Below the pieces are notes generated by a model, which made no database searches, was not told where the DNA came from, and was given only the letters and a program-made list of their open reading frames with translations. A stretch of 64,000 nt of DNA from Lepidonotus clava (Eukaryota; Annelida; Polychaeta; Phyllodocida; Polynoidae): assembly GCA_936440205.1 (NCBI GenBank), contig OW387136.1:26951927-27015926 (forward strand), written 5' to 3'. Both the position numbers and the translations under genes were made by a program. This document shows, in pieces, positions 30,203 through 49,838 of this stretch (position 1 is the stretch's first letter; the number at the start of each line of letters is the position of its first letter).

Positions 30203-30940
30203 TATACATGAACATCAAATTTTACCATGCAATTTCTTTCGGATTTAATCCCCAAAGATAGAAGTGTGAAACTAAATGGACCAAGGTGGTTCGATTGACC
30301 AATTCCTCCCTAAATTTTGTAGAATACAGCTTTCTATATTGGCCTTTTTCCCATAGGAACCAATGTTAAAGCCTGTCAGCCCAACCTATATAATGTCCAA
30401 CCCAATTTACCCTAAAATGCGGCATTTTGATTGGCTGGCAAATCTGCAAATCTGTTAATTGGTAAAATCTAAGAAATCATAATGTTTTATCAGTACTTGG
30501 TGAAATAGAAAAACATAATTCTTAGTTATTCAAGTAATCCCAACTCTTGGAGACAAGGATCAATTATACCTTAATTTTGTCCAACACTTGTCCAACCCTG
30601 GGATATACCCATTGTGGGATGGGTTTATTATGGTGGGTGGGGGCAGATACGTTGCCTCCCCTAGAAGACAGACCCTGGATCCGCCCCTGCAAGCTGACGA
30701 GTGAGTGAGTGAGTGAGTGAGAGAGTGAGGGATGTTTTAAGGATAGACAACACCTTTCAGCGGCAAATGCACAGCACTCCCTTTGTTTTGGAATTAATTG
30801 TTTACTGTTCATTGCATAACCCTACCATTTAAATTTTGAAAGCCAATACAAAACAATATAGGCCGAATGAAGGTTATATTGGAAAGTGTAGAACTGCACT
30901 TCTGTAGGCAGACCAGGAAGTAAAAATGCATGACCAGAGG
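30203..30940. other. No gene seen; short (GTGA)n microsatellite
   Basis: A GAGTGAGTGAGTGAGTGAGTGA run lies at about 30700-30722. Upstream of it, CCTGGATCCGCCCCTG near 30674 resembles the end of an unidentified dispersed repeat. There is no supported exon. Confidence 0.45.
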
Positions 30941-30984
30941 TAAATATATCAGACCTCATACTCGATAATAGTGTCTTCTTATTA

Positions 30985-31950
30985 TATTATCTTTTTGAAC
31001 AAGGATATCTCAGTAACTACTTCATATAAATGCATGATTATTTTTATACATGTAGATAACATTCATTTGGAAGGAAGCATGTCTCAGAATTTTGATTTAG
31101 GTCTTAGTTTTTGTCTTATGAAATGTAGAAAATAATGTTGACAAAAATAACCAAAATTTTCCAGATTTTTGTCATAAAATGAAAACTATGCCCTAAATAA
31201 AAAATCTAAGACACTCTTTCATCTGAGAAATCATTGTGAACATGTCCAAGAAATTTCATTAGAATCCATTGTGTAGTTACCGAGATATCCATGTTAAAAA
31301 AATAAAAGTGAAAAAAGTAGTTTTTTACAGATGATTTCTCGAATTCTAAAGTGTTTATAGAAAAATATGTTCCAAAAGATAGCAGACATCATACCGTTCC
31401 TTTATTTTAAAGGAATTTCCTTTAAATTCCTTTATTTTTGTGAAAATAGGCAAAATTCCTTTATTTTCCTTTATTTTCGTGAAAAATTCCTTTAAATTCC
31501 TTTATTTTTCTTCTAGAGTAAGAAAATATCACATTATCTCATAAATTGCATAGAATTCCATGTTATTAGCGATAAAATTGCAAAATTTTCTAGCCGTCGA
31601 TCGATCCAGGTCGACGTGTCGATCGACATGAGTTGACGCATCGATCGACATGGGTCAACGCAGTGCTGCCCAGAAAAAATCAAACAGGAAGGCAGTCCTG
31701 TTACAATATTATTTGCATTATTTCATGTTTAATCTCTCTAAAAGTTCTCTGAATATTCCTTTAAAATTCCTTTATTTTTCATAGAAATCTCTGCAAATTC
31801 CTTTAAATTCCTTTATTTTTACGAAAAAAACTTCCTTTAAATGCCTTTATTTTTTTGGGAGGGCAGTGTGATGCCTGAGATAGAGAAAAATCTGCTGTTT
31901 CATTTGATATCTAATATCTACGGTTTTAGCCTTCTTAGTCACTGCAAAAT
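30985..31950. mobile_element. Palindrome-containing dispersed repeat, copy A, with nested insertion
   Basis: It contains GGATATCTCAGTAACTAC near 31002 and the inverted GTAGTTACCGAGATATCC near 31275, making an outer hairpin about 290 bases across. It aligns in the same orientation with 60160-60620 (shared words AAGGATATCTCAGTAAC and TTTAGGTCTTAGTTTTT). Compared with that copy, it is split by the element at 31385-31877, with matching sequence (TTTCATTTGAT) resuming after it. Confidence 0.6.
31385..31877. mobile_element. Small transposon of the CATCATACCG family, copy 1
   Basis: The left end is ACATCATACCGTTCCTTTAT and the right end is GGGCAGTGTGATGCCT, roughly its complement. The interior is built of repeated ATTCCTTTATTTT words. 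Near 31600 is a short GTCGATCGACATG triplet repeat. There is no protein. It sits inside the 30985-31950 repeat. Confidence 0.55.
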
Positions 31951-31989
31951 GGTCATTGTCACAAATTAAGCCACTCTGAGGTGTTGTCA

Positions 31990-32677
31990 GGCATCATACA
32001 GTTCCTGTATTCTAAAGGAATTTCCTTTATTTTTGCAAAAACCCTGGAAAATTCCTTTATTTTCCTTTATTTCTACAAAAAATTCCTCTAAATTCCTTTA
32101 AGAGAGGGAAATTTTTTTCAATTCTTGGTAAGAATGCTGGAAATTCTATCATTTGATTGATTTAATAATAATATTTTCAAGCAGTATTACCTGCTAATGT
32201 TTCAATATTATATAACCAAGTTTCAGCAGGATTTCTTGGTTTAGTTTGTATATTGCGTCATTCTGGCTTCATTTCAGGATATTCATTCTTAATTTGACCA
32301 ACTGGAATGTTGAGTTGCATTTAGTCAGTATTTTTCTAGAAATCAAGCTATGACCTTGGTCTGTCTTCAATCCGATAAAACATTCATAGCCTGGGAGACA
32401 GTAAAGGGCACCAACTGCTTAGCCAAGTTGTGAGAGTCAATCTTCTGGCTGTGAACGTTTACTTGGATGACAGCAAGCTCATAAGTATTTCAAAACTATT
32501 CAAATTGTGTCATTGCAAGTAAGTACAGAGATGAAACTACACAAAGATGCATTATATTAGATTTAAACTTCCATAGAGATGAATAAATATTCCTTTAAAA
32601 TTCCTTTATTTTTCGTTAAAATGCATGCAAATTTCTATAAATTCCTTTAATTTTTTGGGAGGCCGGTATGATGCCTG
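31990..32677. mobile_element. Small transposon of the CATCATACCG family, copy 2
   Basis: It starts GGCATCATACAGTTCC and ends GGAGGCCGGTATGATGCC. ATTCCTTTATTTT words occur near both ends, while the middle (32110-32580) is unique sequence. The internal ATTCC words and termini match copy 1 just upstream. It is non-coding. Confidence 0.55.
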
Positions 32678-32689
32678 TGTTGTCTATCC

Positions 32690-33120
32690 TTAGGCTTTAG
32701 CCATAGATCTACCGACAGCCAGTGTCATTTTCATGTCGAAAACAACTTCTGACTTTTCAGACATGTGTTTTGACTTGGTCAGTCTATGGTGATCGAATCT
32801 ATATCTATGAGATGAAAGTGACAGCAAAAATATTATAGCTGGATCTACACTTTGTACTATTGTTGGTGACAGGGCTGGCAAACAGTAGCATAGGGCACTA
32901 TAGGGGATCAAAACATTGAAATCATTTTTGCTGTACCTCATCCCTTAGTGAACCCTTACAATAACCTGGAATCGAACCAATGAATCACTTGGTCAGTACT
33001 GGGTCTCCCCCCATCATTACTTTTTCAGCAGGGGCTACTGGGGGCCTATATTCTTCCCAGGAGCAGAAGCCCCACTCTGGTACCCCCGTGTGGGTGCTGA
33101 CGAGAGAAGACAAGATGTTG
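32690..33120. repeat. Dispersed repeat, partner (inverted) of 38280-38900
   Basis: Its reverse complement aligns with 38280-38536 plus 38883-38900. Shared features are the ATTCACTTGGTCAGT / ACTGACCAAGTGGTTC region, CTGTACCTCATCCCTTAGTG and GGGGGCCTATATTCTTCCCA. It contains the uninterrupted TTGACTTGGTCAGT at 32770-32783 where the other copy carries a SINE. Confidence 0.75.
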
Positions 33121-33135
33121 ACCCGTCTACAAACT

Positions 33136-35600
33136 ATAGATCTGAACTATTGTTAGTGTTCGATTTAAGAATAAGTCTCCGTCAGTCCACCTTCCCATCT
33201 CCTACTCAGCGATCAACGTTCTTGGCATGGTTTAGTTAGATTTACTAATCCTTTAAATATTAAGGAGACTGTTTTAGTCCAATTCTTTTAGAAGTCTTCG
33301 GTCCGCTTTCACATGGTGTGGCTCCGGAAACTGACGTCACTCCCGGAACCGGAGGTGAATTTTCGCTGGTTTTTACCATGCTAATTTTGTAACGGGTCTC
33401 CCGGTGGGGCCACCTAGTGTTTACTTTGGTTACAAGATGGTGGATGCGGGCCGAAAACTTAGGACCTCGTGTGCTAACTTATTGTTTCTTCCAGGTCCTG
33501 TGGTTGGTTATGATAATGTGAATGGTGTAAGATGACGGCGTTGGGCACTGAGGGATATCAGGCTGTATATTTTAGTGGGAGGGTTTGTTAGACAAGCATG
33601 ATCAAGTGTTTTTATCTCGTGCGCGGGTTGGGCGATAATAGAGGGTTTTCTTGACTAGTGGTTTGTTGACATTACCGATTCAAGCAGGCTCTCAGCGTGT
33701 GGGTAGGGTGTGCCGTATTGGCCTTGTAGTATTATTTTATGATTATTGTCTACTAGTTGACTGACACTGCACCAATGGAATTGTATGTGTGACCAAGCAT
33801 TCTGGTCTGGATTGCACAGCACTGGATTTGCTGTGACATAATTCTTTGTTTCGAAGTTCCCCGTACAAGACAATGGAAACAATCCACTTGGCGGCGCCAT
33901 AAGGTGTGAGGCGCTTCATGGGGTTACCCCTGGTAAGTTTAGGAACTGCATGTGACCAAGTACTCTGGTCTGGACTGCGTAGCATTAGATTGGCTGTGGC
34001 AGAATTCTTTGATTAGTTGTCCCCCTTACAGGGTAATGGAAACACTCTCTTGGTGACCACATGATGCGTCACCACAGGTAGAGTCGTCCGACTGGTCGTC
34101 GGCGACTCCAGGGTAAGTTGAAAGGACGTAGCAAAAGGCTACAAACACCAGTTCAGTCTTTGGTGTGGTACCAAGACCGTCACTGTCATTGTGTTAGAAT
34201 AAGGTTTATAGACAATGTTATCGTGCAGTGTCGCCCAGAGGGAAGGGGGAGAAGTAATGGTTAGGACTGGTCTATTGTTATGTTTTCTTTTAGAGAGACT
34301 ACTTTTGGTTTTCTAAGAGCCATTGCTTGAACGGTGTGTCTTATATGTAATTTTGTAAATATTATTAGGTGCATATTATTGAGTTACTGTGTGGTAGCTT
34401 GGCGTTCACCCTCCTAATTTTGTTCTGGGGTTGAGCGCCAAACTCCACCATTTACACTGGGTAGTTGACGCCCCCACCTTTTTTTAAACAGGTAGGCGCG
34501 TCCCCACCACCAGACCATTTTTTGGATAATTATCCTGCCTGCATGCGCAGCAATAATTTACCATGCTAACATTTGTACAATACTGTGGGTTTTCACTCCG
34601 CAAGTCTACGTGCCGTTAACTGGCATTGGGTATTAACCATACAAGGAGTATGTTGATTATTCGTTACTTATTTTATTACTTGAGAGGATCGTGGCTCAGA
34701 CTCAGGTCCATACCTGGTCTGAACACCGAACATCATCAGCTATATGTGGGTCGTCGGTACCCCCCATTCTGTGGAGCCAGATGGGCGGGCACCGAGTCAC
34801 CCATTGTTATAATCAGGAGCAGCATGCACATTTTCTTTAATATGCATTCTACCCCTTTTTACAACCAAGAGATGTGTAAATGCACTTCTCCAGATCACTT
34901 CCAGACAGCACCTGTTAAGGCGGGCCTTCTTTTAACGAAGTGTAGTACAAGGTTAAACCCGTCTTCTGTCAAGGTCTTTGCCCGTCTTTTTTTTCTTGTG
35001 GAGAGCCGAGACTACTCCTGAAAGGACTCCGCCCCCAGCCTAACTTAACTATGCGCACGAGGGGCAGGAATATTTTAGTGCTATAGACAATTTTAGAATC
35101 TAAGGGTTATTAACCAAGTTTTTGCAGCCGTTCGTCAGGGAATTAGTAGTCCGTGTCCCCCTTCCTCAGCTCAACTGTTGAGCGGAGACCCGGTTACTTT
35201 TGGCGCCACGACGGCGGTCGAGACTAATGTTTCTTTTGTTTTTGTTTTTTTTTCTCGACGGCGGTCAACTCTGAAGCCGCACGTCTCTTTTATTAATTTT
35301 GTTATTACTAATTTACCCGGGTTCTCCACCAAATGAACTATTGTTAGTGTTCGATTTAAGACTGCGTGATGTATATATTCAAGTTATCCATGAGTGGTTC
35401 ATCCAAGTTATTGCGCCCATCAGTCTGCGCTCTAAGTTAATCCATCCATTCCCCAATAGTTCAAAAGAAATGGACGATGAGGAAGCTTTTAATATGAAAG
35501 GGTTTTATTGAAGTAAACATCTCATCCCGAGTCAAAGCCACAGTGAATAAGTCTCCATCAGTCCACCTTCCCATCTCCTACTCAGCGATCAACCACATTT
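33136..35600. repeat. 2.1-kb stretch bracketed by short direct repeats, nature unknown
   Basis: TGAACTATTGTTAGTGTTCG and its downstream AATAAGTCTCC...CAGTCCACCTTCC block occur at 33136-33225 and again at 35335-35600. The second copy has about 165 extra bases in its middle. Between them, about 33786-34085 is a 163-base tandem duplication (marker GACCAAGNNNTCTGGTCTGGA). There is no supported ORF. It could be a retroelement-derived fragment, but no diagnostic part is present. Confidence 0.45.
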
Positions 35601-37974
35601 AGAATACAAGTTGTTCCAGCACATCCTAGACCACCCTAGCGCTTAGCTCTATCACAATCCTTTGTCCGAGGTAGTTGGTATTGGTAAACTCCAGTATACT
35701 CCGCAGGAGCTGGTAGGTATAGCTCCGAGCAGCTCAGCTAACGCTGCTTACTTCCTAATAGTTACTAACTCCAGACTAAAACTAACTCCGCTCCCTACTT
35801 TGCAACACCTTTTATACTGGTTAACAGGTGGCGCTAGGAGCGCAAAATACCTCTTCTTAGAAGTAGACTTGCTAGGCCTGATCCTAACTAGATTATACAA
35901 TATGATAATATATTAAAAGTACTAAGCTATTAGTACAGATCTGGGACCCAAGAAACAACTCAAAAACCTGAACATTTTCTGTCACCTCCTGTTAGTTAAT
36001 ATTTCCCTATAAATTCATCAAAATACAAATCTAATGACACGTTTAAAGTTTAATTACAATATGTGTCCTGTTAATGTAAAAGACATCATATAAAATAACA
36101 TTTATAATAGCTAGCCAGAACTCTTAACTGTAATTATGTCACAATAAAAAGAACGTCAAATGAGCTGTCTCTTGCAGACCAGATTTTTTTTTTTCACTAT
36201 AGAAAGACCGTTGATTCTGTGATGAATCCGTTAAGCAGTTATTCATGTATTGACATGAGAGTTTAGACAAAAGAAGAATGCATGAGTGTTAGAGAGAATA
36301 GCAGAACGAGTTTAATATCATATCAACCATAACGTGAATGACATGTTTTTGCATATGTTGTCATGTCATTGTGTTTGCACGAGAGTTTAGGTAATTGGGT
36401 CAATGCACAAGATAACATGCATGCCAGAAGTGATGTCATAAGAAGCCATGTGACTGAATCAACAATTGAATTGAGAATGTATGAAAATGTACCTATATAA
36501 AGAATGAAAGTACACAAAATAAATAGTCCCTTTATGGTACTCACTGGTTTCACACCTCTTTCTTCCGGTCATGAACAGCCTCTTGATCAAGGATTATGGT
36601 TCCAGAGATGTAGATGATAGAATGAAGACCAAGTTAGGGCTTCCGAATTTAGAAGTTAGGTAATAGAGGTATGAGAATGGGAGCCTCAGGGCATGCAAAC
36701 GAGAACACAAATTGGGCGATCATGGGGAACGACATCATGGGCAGCCGGCCAGCACACTACCACCCCTTTATTTTTTGTGACAGTCCGTCTGTCACTTCTC
36801 AGTGTCAGGCTCCTAGGAAGCAACCACACGATAATCCCAATTGTAGTGAAGGCCTCTCTACTAATTATTTTGGGTTGGTTAGGTATTAGTGGTTTAAACT
36901 CATTTTCATGGCAAGTATACTTTTTTTTTCAAATGATGAAAAAAAAGTTAAATACTTTACAATAAGTTTTTCTTGATTTACAACTTTTTAAATTTTGATC
37001 ACTACATTGCTTTTTTGCTCTCTAAAAGATCTAACCAGTTTTGATGAAATCTATGAATTGTCAGGCTAGGAAAATCTGCATGTCTGCGTGTCCTTGACAA
37101 CCAGAAAAAGGGTGTGGACAACCAGAAAATGATTTCTAGTCCTCATCCTGACGACCAAATATTTAGATAGAAATTACTCATATTTTCTCCTTAAAAAGAT
37201 CAATCCTTTGCTCCTTTCAATAGCTATTTAAATTAAAATTGTTAACTTGTCCAATACTGTTGACGTTATATACCTATGAACGCTAGTGTGTTGATTAGGG
37301 TTAACTATGTTTTTAGTGCATTGTCCGAGATGATTATTGTTATTAATATTGTCTCTAATGGGATGCTAGTCGAGTGGTGAGTAAGTCCACGAGATGGGCG
37401 CTCAATCCATAACATGAACAACGCTTGGCAGTACGGTAGGTTTATTGATGGATATGGTGATGCGTACAGCTGCTCGTGATGGCAATAAGTCCAAGGTATA
37501 ACAGTTCCAGTTTAGAGTGGAGTCAGCTTCCTCCGTAGAGTCCGCCTAGTCTCACCTCCGGCCGTCATGCGGTAGTACCGTATAAGTCACCAGATGTCCC
37601 TTTGCTTGTATAGCTATTTAAACCCCTTCGAATCTCCCGATCCGTATGATCCAAACGCTACTGGTCTCTCCCTTTCTCTTACCCTGCACTCTTGCTTATA
37701 AAGCAGTCTGATATCGATTTTACCCAAGGCATCGGTGCTTGCGGGGAAGTGTGTCCCGGTGAGCATTGTCGTCAGGTATATTTACACCTACCAGCAGCAC
37801 CTGCCATTACTAGATATTTTCATAGACTAAGTAATTTAGAGGAATTCTTATCATTTTGTATTCATCTGGTGACCCTTACACTAATTCAATAAGCATGCAC
37901 AAAGCAGATGTTTTAATCTCTACCTTTGTGCACCTATACTTGGATGACCAGGTTTTCAATATTATGGCCCCTAA
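35601..37974. other. No gene seen; unrecognised intergenic sequence
   Basis: Short frames here show no conserved motif. A TATATAAAG at about 36494 followed by AATAAA near 36520 is the sort of spacing seen in LTR fragments, but I found no matching partner or ends. The 37360-37680 part looks like an unclassified dispersed repeat. Confidence 0.35.
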
Positions 37975-38180
37975 ATTCGACACGGCAACAGGGCCATTTC
38001 TTAAATTCGACATCTGACATAGGGCTTAGTGACATCCGACTTGGGTCATTCTTTAAATCGACATGTGGACAAGGTTACTTCTTAAATTTGACATGGGACA
38101 TTAACTTATTTAAGAAATATAAACAACATAGACATGCAACACTGTCATTTCTTAAAATTGACATGTGACATTGGGACTCC
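37975..38180. repeat. Degenerate minisatellite, unit about 35-40 bp
   Basis: Repeated words TTTCTTAAATTCGACAT and TGTGACAT/TGGGACAT occur five or more times with substitutions and small gaps. It is non-coding; the 80-codon frame over it is a repeat artefact. Confidence 0.65.
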
Positions 38181-38279
38181 CCATCAAGGGCCCCAATATT
38201 GGTCATCCTTGGACAACTAGAAAAGTCGACAAATTTCCCTAGCCTAATTGTCTATAGATATGGGACAGACACTTCTCTC

Positions 38280-38900
38280 AATTAGCCTCCAGTGGGGGTA
38301 CCAGGTAGGGCTTCTGCCCTTGGGAAGAATATAGGCCCCCAGTATCTCTTGCTGATCGTAAAAGATGACGATAGGGGGGACCCAGCACTGACCAAGTGGT
38401 TCTTTGGGTTCAATTCTTGGTTCACTAAGGGATGAGGTACAGCAAAAAACAATTTTCAGGATTTGATCTCCTGCTGTTTGCCTGCCCTGTCACCCTAATC
38501 TCATTAGATACGATCACCAAAGACTGACCAAGTCAAGGCGTGCGGGATGGTGAAGTGGTCAGTGCGGCGGCCTGCTGTGCGGGCGGCCGGGGTTCAATTC
38601 TGGGCCTGGGCTAGACTGCTCCACTGCTCTGAACGTCTCCCTGTGCCAACAACAGGGATATCAAAGGTCCCTTGAGGACCACCGGCTGTTGTGTGTGGGG
38701 CCCTGTCTATGGGACCCTGCACATTAAAGAACATCTGCCTCGGTAAAAGTGTAGGGGTATGGTCTCTATCTTCTCATAGATTCGATCACCATCACCACCC
38801 TTGATATGACCCTGGCACAGTGGCAGTTAATTAGGGTGTAAAGCAACCAATAACCAACCAACCAACCAACTGACCAAGTCAAAAGATGTGTCTGAAAAGT
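38280..38900. repeat. Dispersed repeat, inverted partner of 32690-33120, split by a SINE
   Basis: Sequence on both sides of the SINE matches the reverse complement of 32690-33120. It contains a CACTGACCAAGTGGTTC and GATGAGGTACAGCAAAAA core and continues after the SINE into AAAGATGTGTCTGAAAAGTG. Confidence 0.72.
38537..38868 (+). mobile_element. tRNA-derived SINE with 14-bp target duplication
   Basis: The head has a Pol III A box (TGGTGAAGTGG, matching TRGYNNARNNG) and a B box (GGTTCAATTCT) about 34 bases later. A tRNA-unrelated body and a tail of ACCAACCAACC repeats follow. ACTGACCAAGTCAA stands directly on both sides (38523-38536 and 38869-38882), the target-site duplication of LINE-driven retroposition. 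The 332-base length is normal for a SINE. The perfect duplication suggests a fairly recent insertion. Confidence 0.88.
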
Positions 38901-46483
<7,583 letters not shown>

Positions 46484-47469
46484 ATTAATCCTGTAAAGAA
46501 TTTACAGAAACTGCTGATGTATTACTGTTTCAAGGTTTTGTGTTGGGTTTGCGATGGTGAAGCTTATAAGTCATCGGGATAAGATGACGTTTTAAGCTAG
46601 CTATATGTTACATTACTAGTACTGGGGTTATACAAGGGATAGATAATGGTTTATCACAGTCATACCATGAACACATATATGGGAATGAATTTATTTAATG
46701 CCAATATATTCGCTATTTACTAAACTGAATGTCTGAATTCGATAGACCTTATAATAAGTGTAACTAAGTCATTTCATTATAAGTCGGGAATGTTAAGCTT
46801 AGCATATCGGGTTAACCTGCTTTATACTTTGTTCACCTCGGCATTGGCATGATACTGGAACAAATCCCTCTGACTGTTACAACTATTACACCTTATAGGT
46901 GTGTAGTTAAATAATGATCTCACACGTTAGCATCTACTGTGAACGAAAAAGCACTGATTTTTTTAGGGCGTCAGGAATTCTGTCTGTATTATCCAAACAA
47001 AAAACCATAGGAATCACATTCACCTAGATGGCACTGTTTTGGTTGAATGTAGTGTGATTTATATTACTCTTATGATTACACGGTTTTCCCTTTTGTGAAT
47101 ATCTTGTTCACACGGATTTATACTATAGATAATCTTAAACCTTTGTGAGTGAATCTGTTGCTTAATTGAGGTCAAATGAATCAGCGAGGTCAAATCATGA
47201 CAAATATAAGAACTACGGAGACACGTGCTAACAGTAAATGGCAGCTCGATGTAACTATGTAAATGTATATGTGCTCTCAAATGTATTATTCAATGAATCT
47301 CATCTCCAATAAACGTGCCATTTATTGATTGTGTGATCTGTTCGTATAAGAGAGAGTAAAAGTTATCGATACCCAAACATCAATGTATTACTCCGCATCA
47401 TTACATCTTTTTTTGGTACGTGTATTTGGGCAACTGAAACATAATTAGCGGGAATTCTTATTTTGTGAG

Positions 47470-47474
<5 letters not shown>

Positions 47475-47532
<58 letters not shown>
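47475..47532. repeat. (TA)n microsatellite
   Basis: This is an uninterrupted TA dinucleotide run of about 58 bases, downstream of the fucose synthase polyadenylation signal. Confidence 0.95.
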
Positions 47533-47535
<3 letters not shown>

Positions 47536-48674
47536 GTATAGGGGGTAATATGTACACATATTGATCTGCTTTGGTGACTAAAGCTGTATTGATCTGACAT
47601 TTTTCTACTTTAATATCAGACGCAAAGCTAACTTACTTTTATTTCTATTATACAATGATCTATCACTACACTACTTGCAAAACTCACTGTCTTTGTTTGA
47701 CCACAAACATTCACATGTCACTTTTAATCGTGCCTTCTTCATTCCTAAATAAAAATTGCGTAATGGAACTGACCAAATTGAAAAAGTAACGTGACCTAAG
47801 CCAACATGACAGTGACTGCAAAAAAACCACTGGGATTAGTTCATAAATGTAAATTCTGGCAGATACATGCGCTGTTCAAATTTTATGACTTCAAAACTTA
47901 TCATCTTCTAGTACTATGAATTGAAAATTAAATTGAGGTCCAATTAAAATAAAAAAAAATCAAAGCTGAATTCTCTTAAACGAACTTAATCTAGGTCGAT
48001 TGGATGATTGAATGAGAACACGAGAACATACCAGAAAGTGACCTGCTGGTGTAACGTGTTATTGACGTTTCATCTCCATGATTTAGTGACATTACTGTTT
48101 ACAAATGGATGTAACGAAAGTATGTAGCATTATCAGAGTGAAATGATTAGTACGAACTGTTCCAAAAACCTGTAACGCATGGAGAGGTGAAAAAGCACTT
48201 TGTTGCACTCATTGAAGCGACACATTGTTATAACTAGTCGAACATTTCCAAACCTGTTGGTACGCATGCTTTTCAAATCACCATAAAAGCATTTGTTAGC
48301 TGTCCAAATTACTAAAAGAAACATGACTATCAGACGTGTGATGTATCTTGAAAATATGAGACATGTCTTCTACTGTGCCTCACTGCATAAAACTGAGAAA
48401 TAGATTATTTTTAAAGCAAAGGGCCATGAACATATTAGTTTATTGTTCACCATATGCATACACGTTCTTTACTCTTTCTTGTATAAGCGTATCACTCGAT
48501 TTCGTAGATTGTTATAATGAATGGAAATATATAAACGTGTCAGGAATAAACTGGTTGAAATGGGGAAAGAATATTATTTGTTATTGATCATGCGAGAATT
48601 GTGTCCGACATTTTATTTTTGGAGAGAAAACGTTCTGAAAACTGCAATATGTTTATAAAAACATTTTATCTTCA

Positions 48675-49020
48675 ATAGGTTTCTTCCACACCAATGCGGG
48701 TGGTCCTCTTTAAAGTCAGGTTCCGGTAGCTGTTTGGGTCATTATGTTGGGGGTCCAGATCGTGGTCATGATAAGGCACAAGTTCCTTGAAATATTGGCT
48801 ACCATTATGAAAATTGATTGCACTTATTTTGCAATGTGAGATGGTTTTCTTTGGCAGTGTGATAGTTGTGGTGAACCACAGTGGTCGGGGCAATTAGAAG
48901 TGTGACATGACATTGTGATGGTGCAACAGATGTCTCTGAGTCATCATTGTTTATAGTTTTACAACTGCTGTCTCGCAGGTATTTTTGTTAAAGAAAGTCC
49001 ACCTACTCAGTTAATAATCT
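48675..49020 (+). repeat. Dispersed repeat, copy 2 of 45366-45760
   Basis: It has the same orientation and order of anchors as the copy in fucose synthase intron 7. Copies 3 kb apart on the same strand could recombine. It is non-coding. Confidence 0.6.
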
Positions 49021-49838
49021 TAAATAGTTGATTTAGTATTTCTTTTCAAAGCATTCTAGGTCGTAGATTATGGATCTATCCCCTGAACTAAATTACTAAT
49101 TTTGGGGCCTTGAAAAATTTGTTTTTGTTCACGCTGAGTCAACCCAAGCCACGTCAGACCCACCCACAATAATCTTAAATAGTCCCTAGATTTTGAGAGT
49201 ATTCGGAGTATTCAGTAGGTTTATACAATAATTAAAAAACATTAATTTTTCCCTCCTGGGTTGATCTTTAATAATGTTTTCTCCAGCATGGGCGCTGTCA
49301 TAATAATTATAGTTTATACCAATATCATTCCTGTAAAATAAAGTAAAGTCTTCTACCAAGAAAATTACTTTTATCCGACCCTAATCCTTGATTATATCAC
49401 GCTCTTTCCTTATACGATGTATATTGCATCAGTTATGACCGGCATCTCTTGATAAATTATGCAGGATGATGATGCAGACTACCAGAGTAAGAGAAAGACC
49501 AGTCCCGTCACAGCTGGCGGGAGTCGGTTAGTGGCTCCCTCTAGGGGTAATTGCGGGCAAATCCCCTGATGTCGTAAAATGCGTGTTCGGTACTTTTCAC
49601 TTAGAAAGAGTATTGTTTAATATTATCATACAGTACAATTTATCTATAATCAAATTGTGTTTTCCAGATATGTATTACAATTAGACATTAAAATCAGCTT
49701 CAAAGAAAGAGAAGTTATGCCGGAAACCAGCTAATGATATCCGCGCCGAATGTTGACACCGGTTGAGGCGGACAAGAAAGGAGCGAAAATAAATTTTGCG
49801 TGCAAATAATTTGTTAATTGACGTGGAAGAAATGAACT

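Larger units (their letters stand above)
46484..49838. other. Spacer between fucose synthase and Cdk8, with 3' UTR and repeats
   Basis: The fucose synthase 3' UTR probably extends to the AATAAA at 47308. A (TA)n microsatellite of nearly 60 bases lies at about 47475-47532. The second copy of the dispersed repeat is at 48675-49020. The Cdk8 promoter must lie in the last few hundred bases, but I see no defined element. There is no other gene. Confidence 0.55.

Noticed and set aside
33655-35021. Frames of 80-131 codons between 33.6 and 35.0 kb
   Set aside because: They lie in repeat-derived sequence, show no domain pattern, and overlap each other in different frames.
35190-35230. TGGCGCC word resembling a retroelement primer-binding site
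   Set aside because: No LTR end directly precedes it and no retroelement coding sequence follows.
36357-36560. Possible LTR fragment with TATATAAAG and AATAAA
   Set aside because: There are no matching ends, target duplication or second copy in the window, and the spacing can occur by chance.
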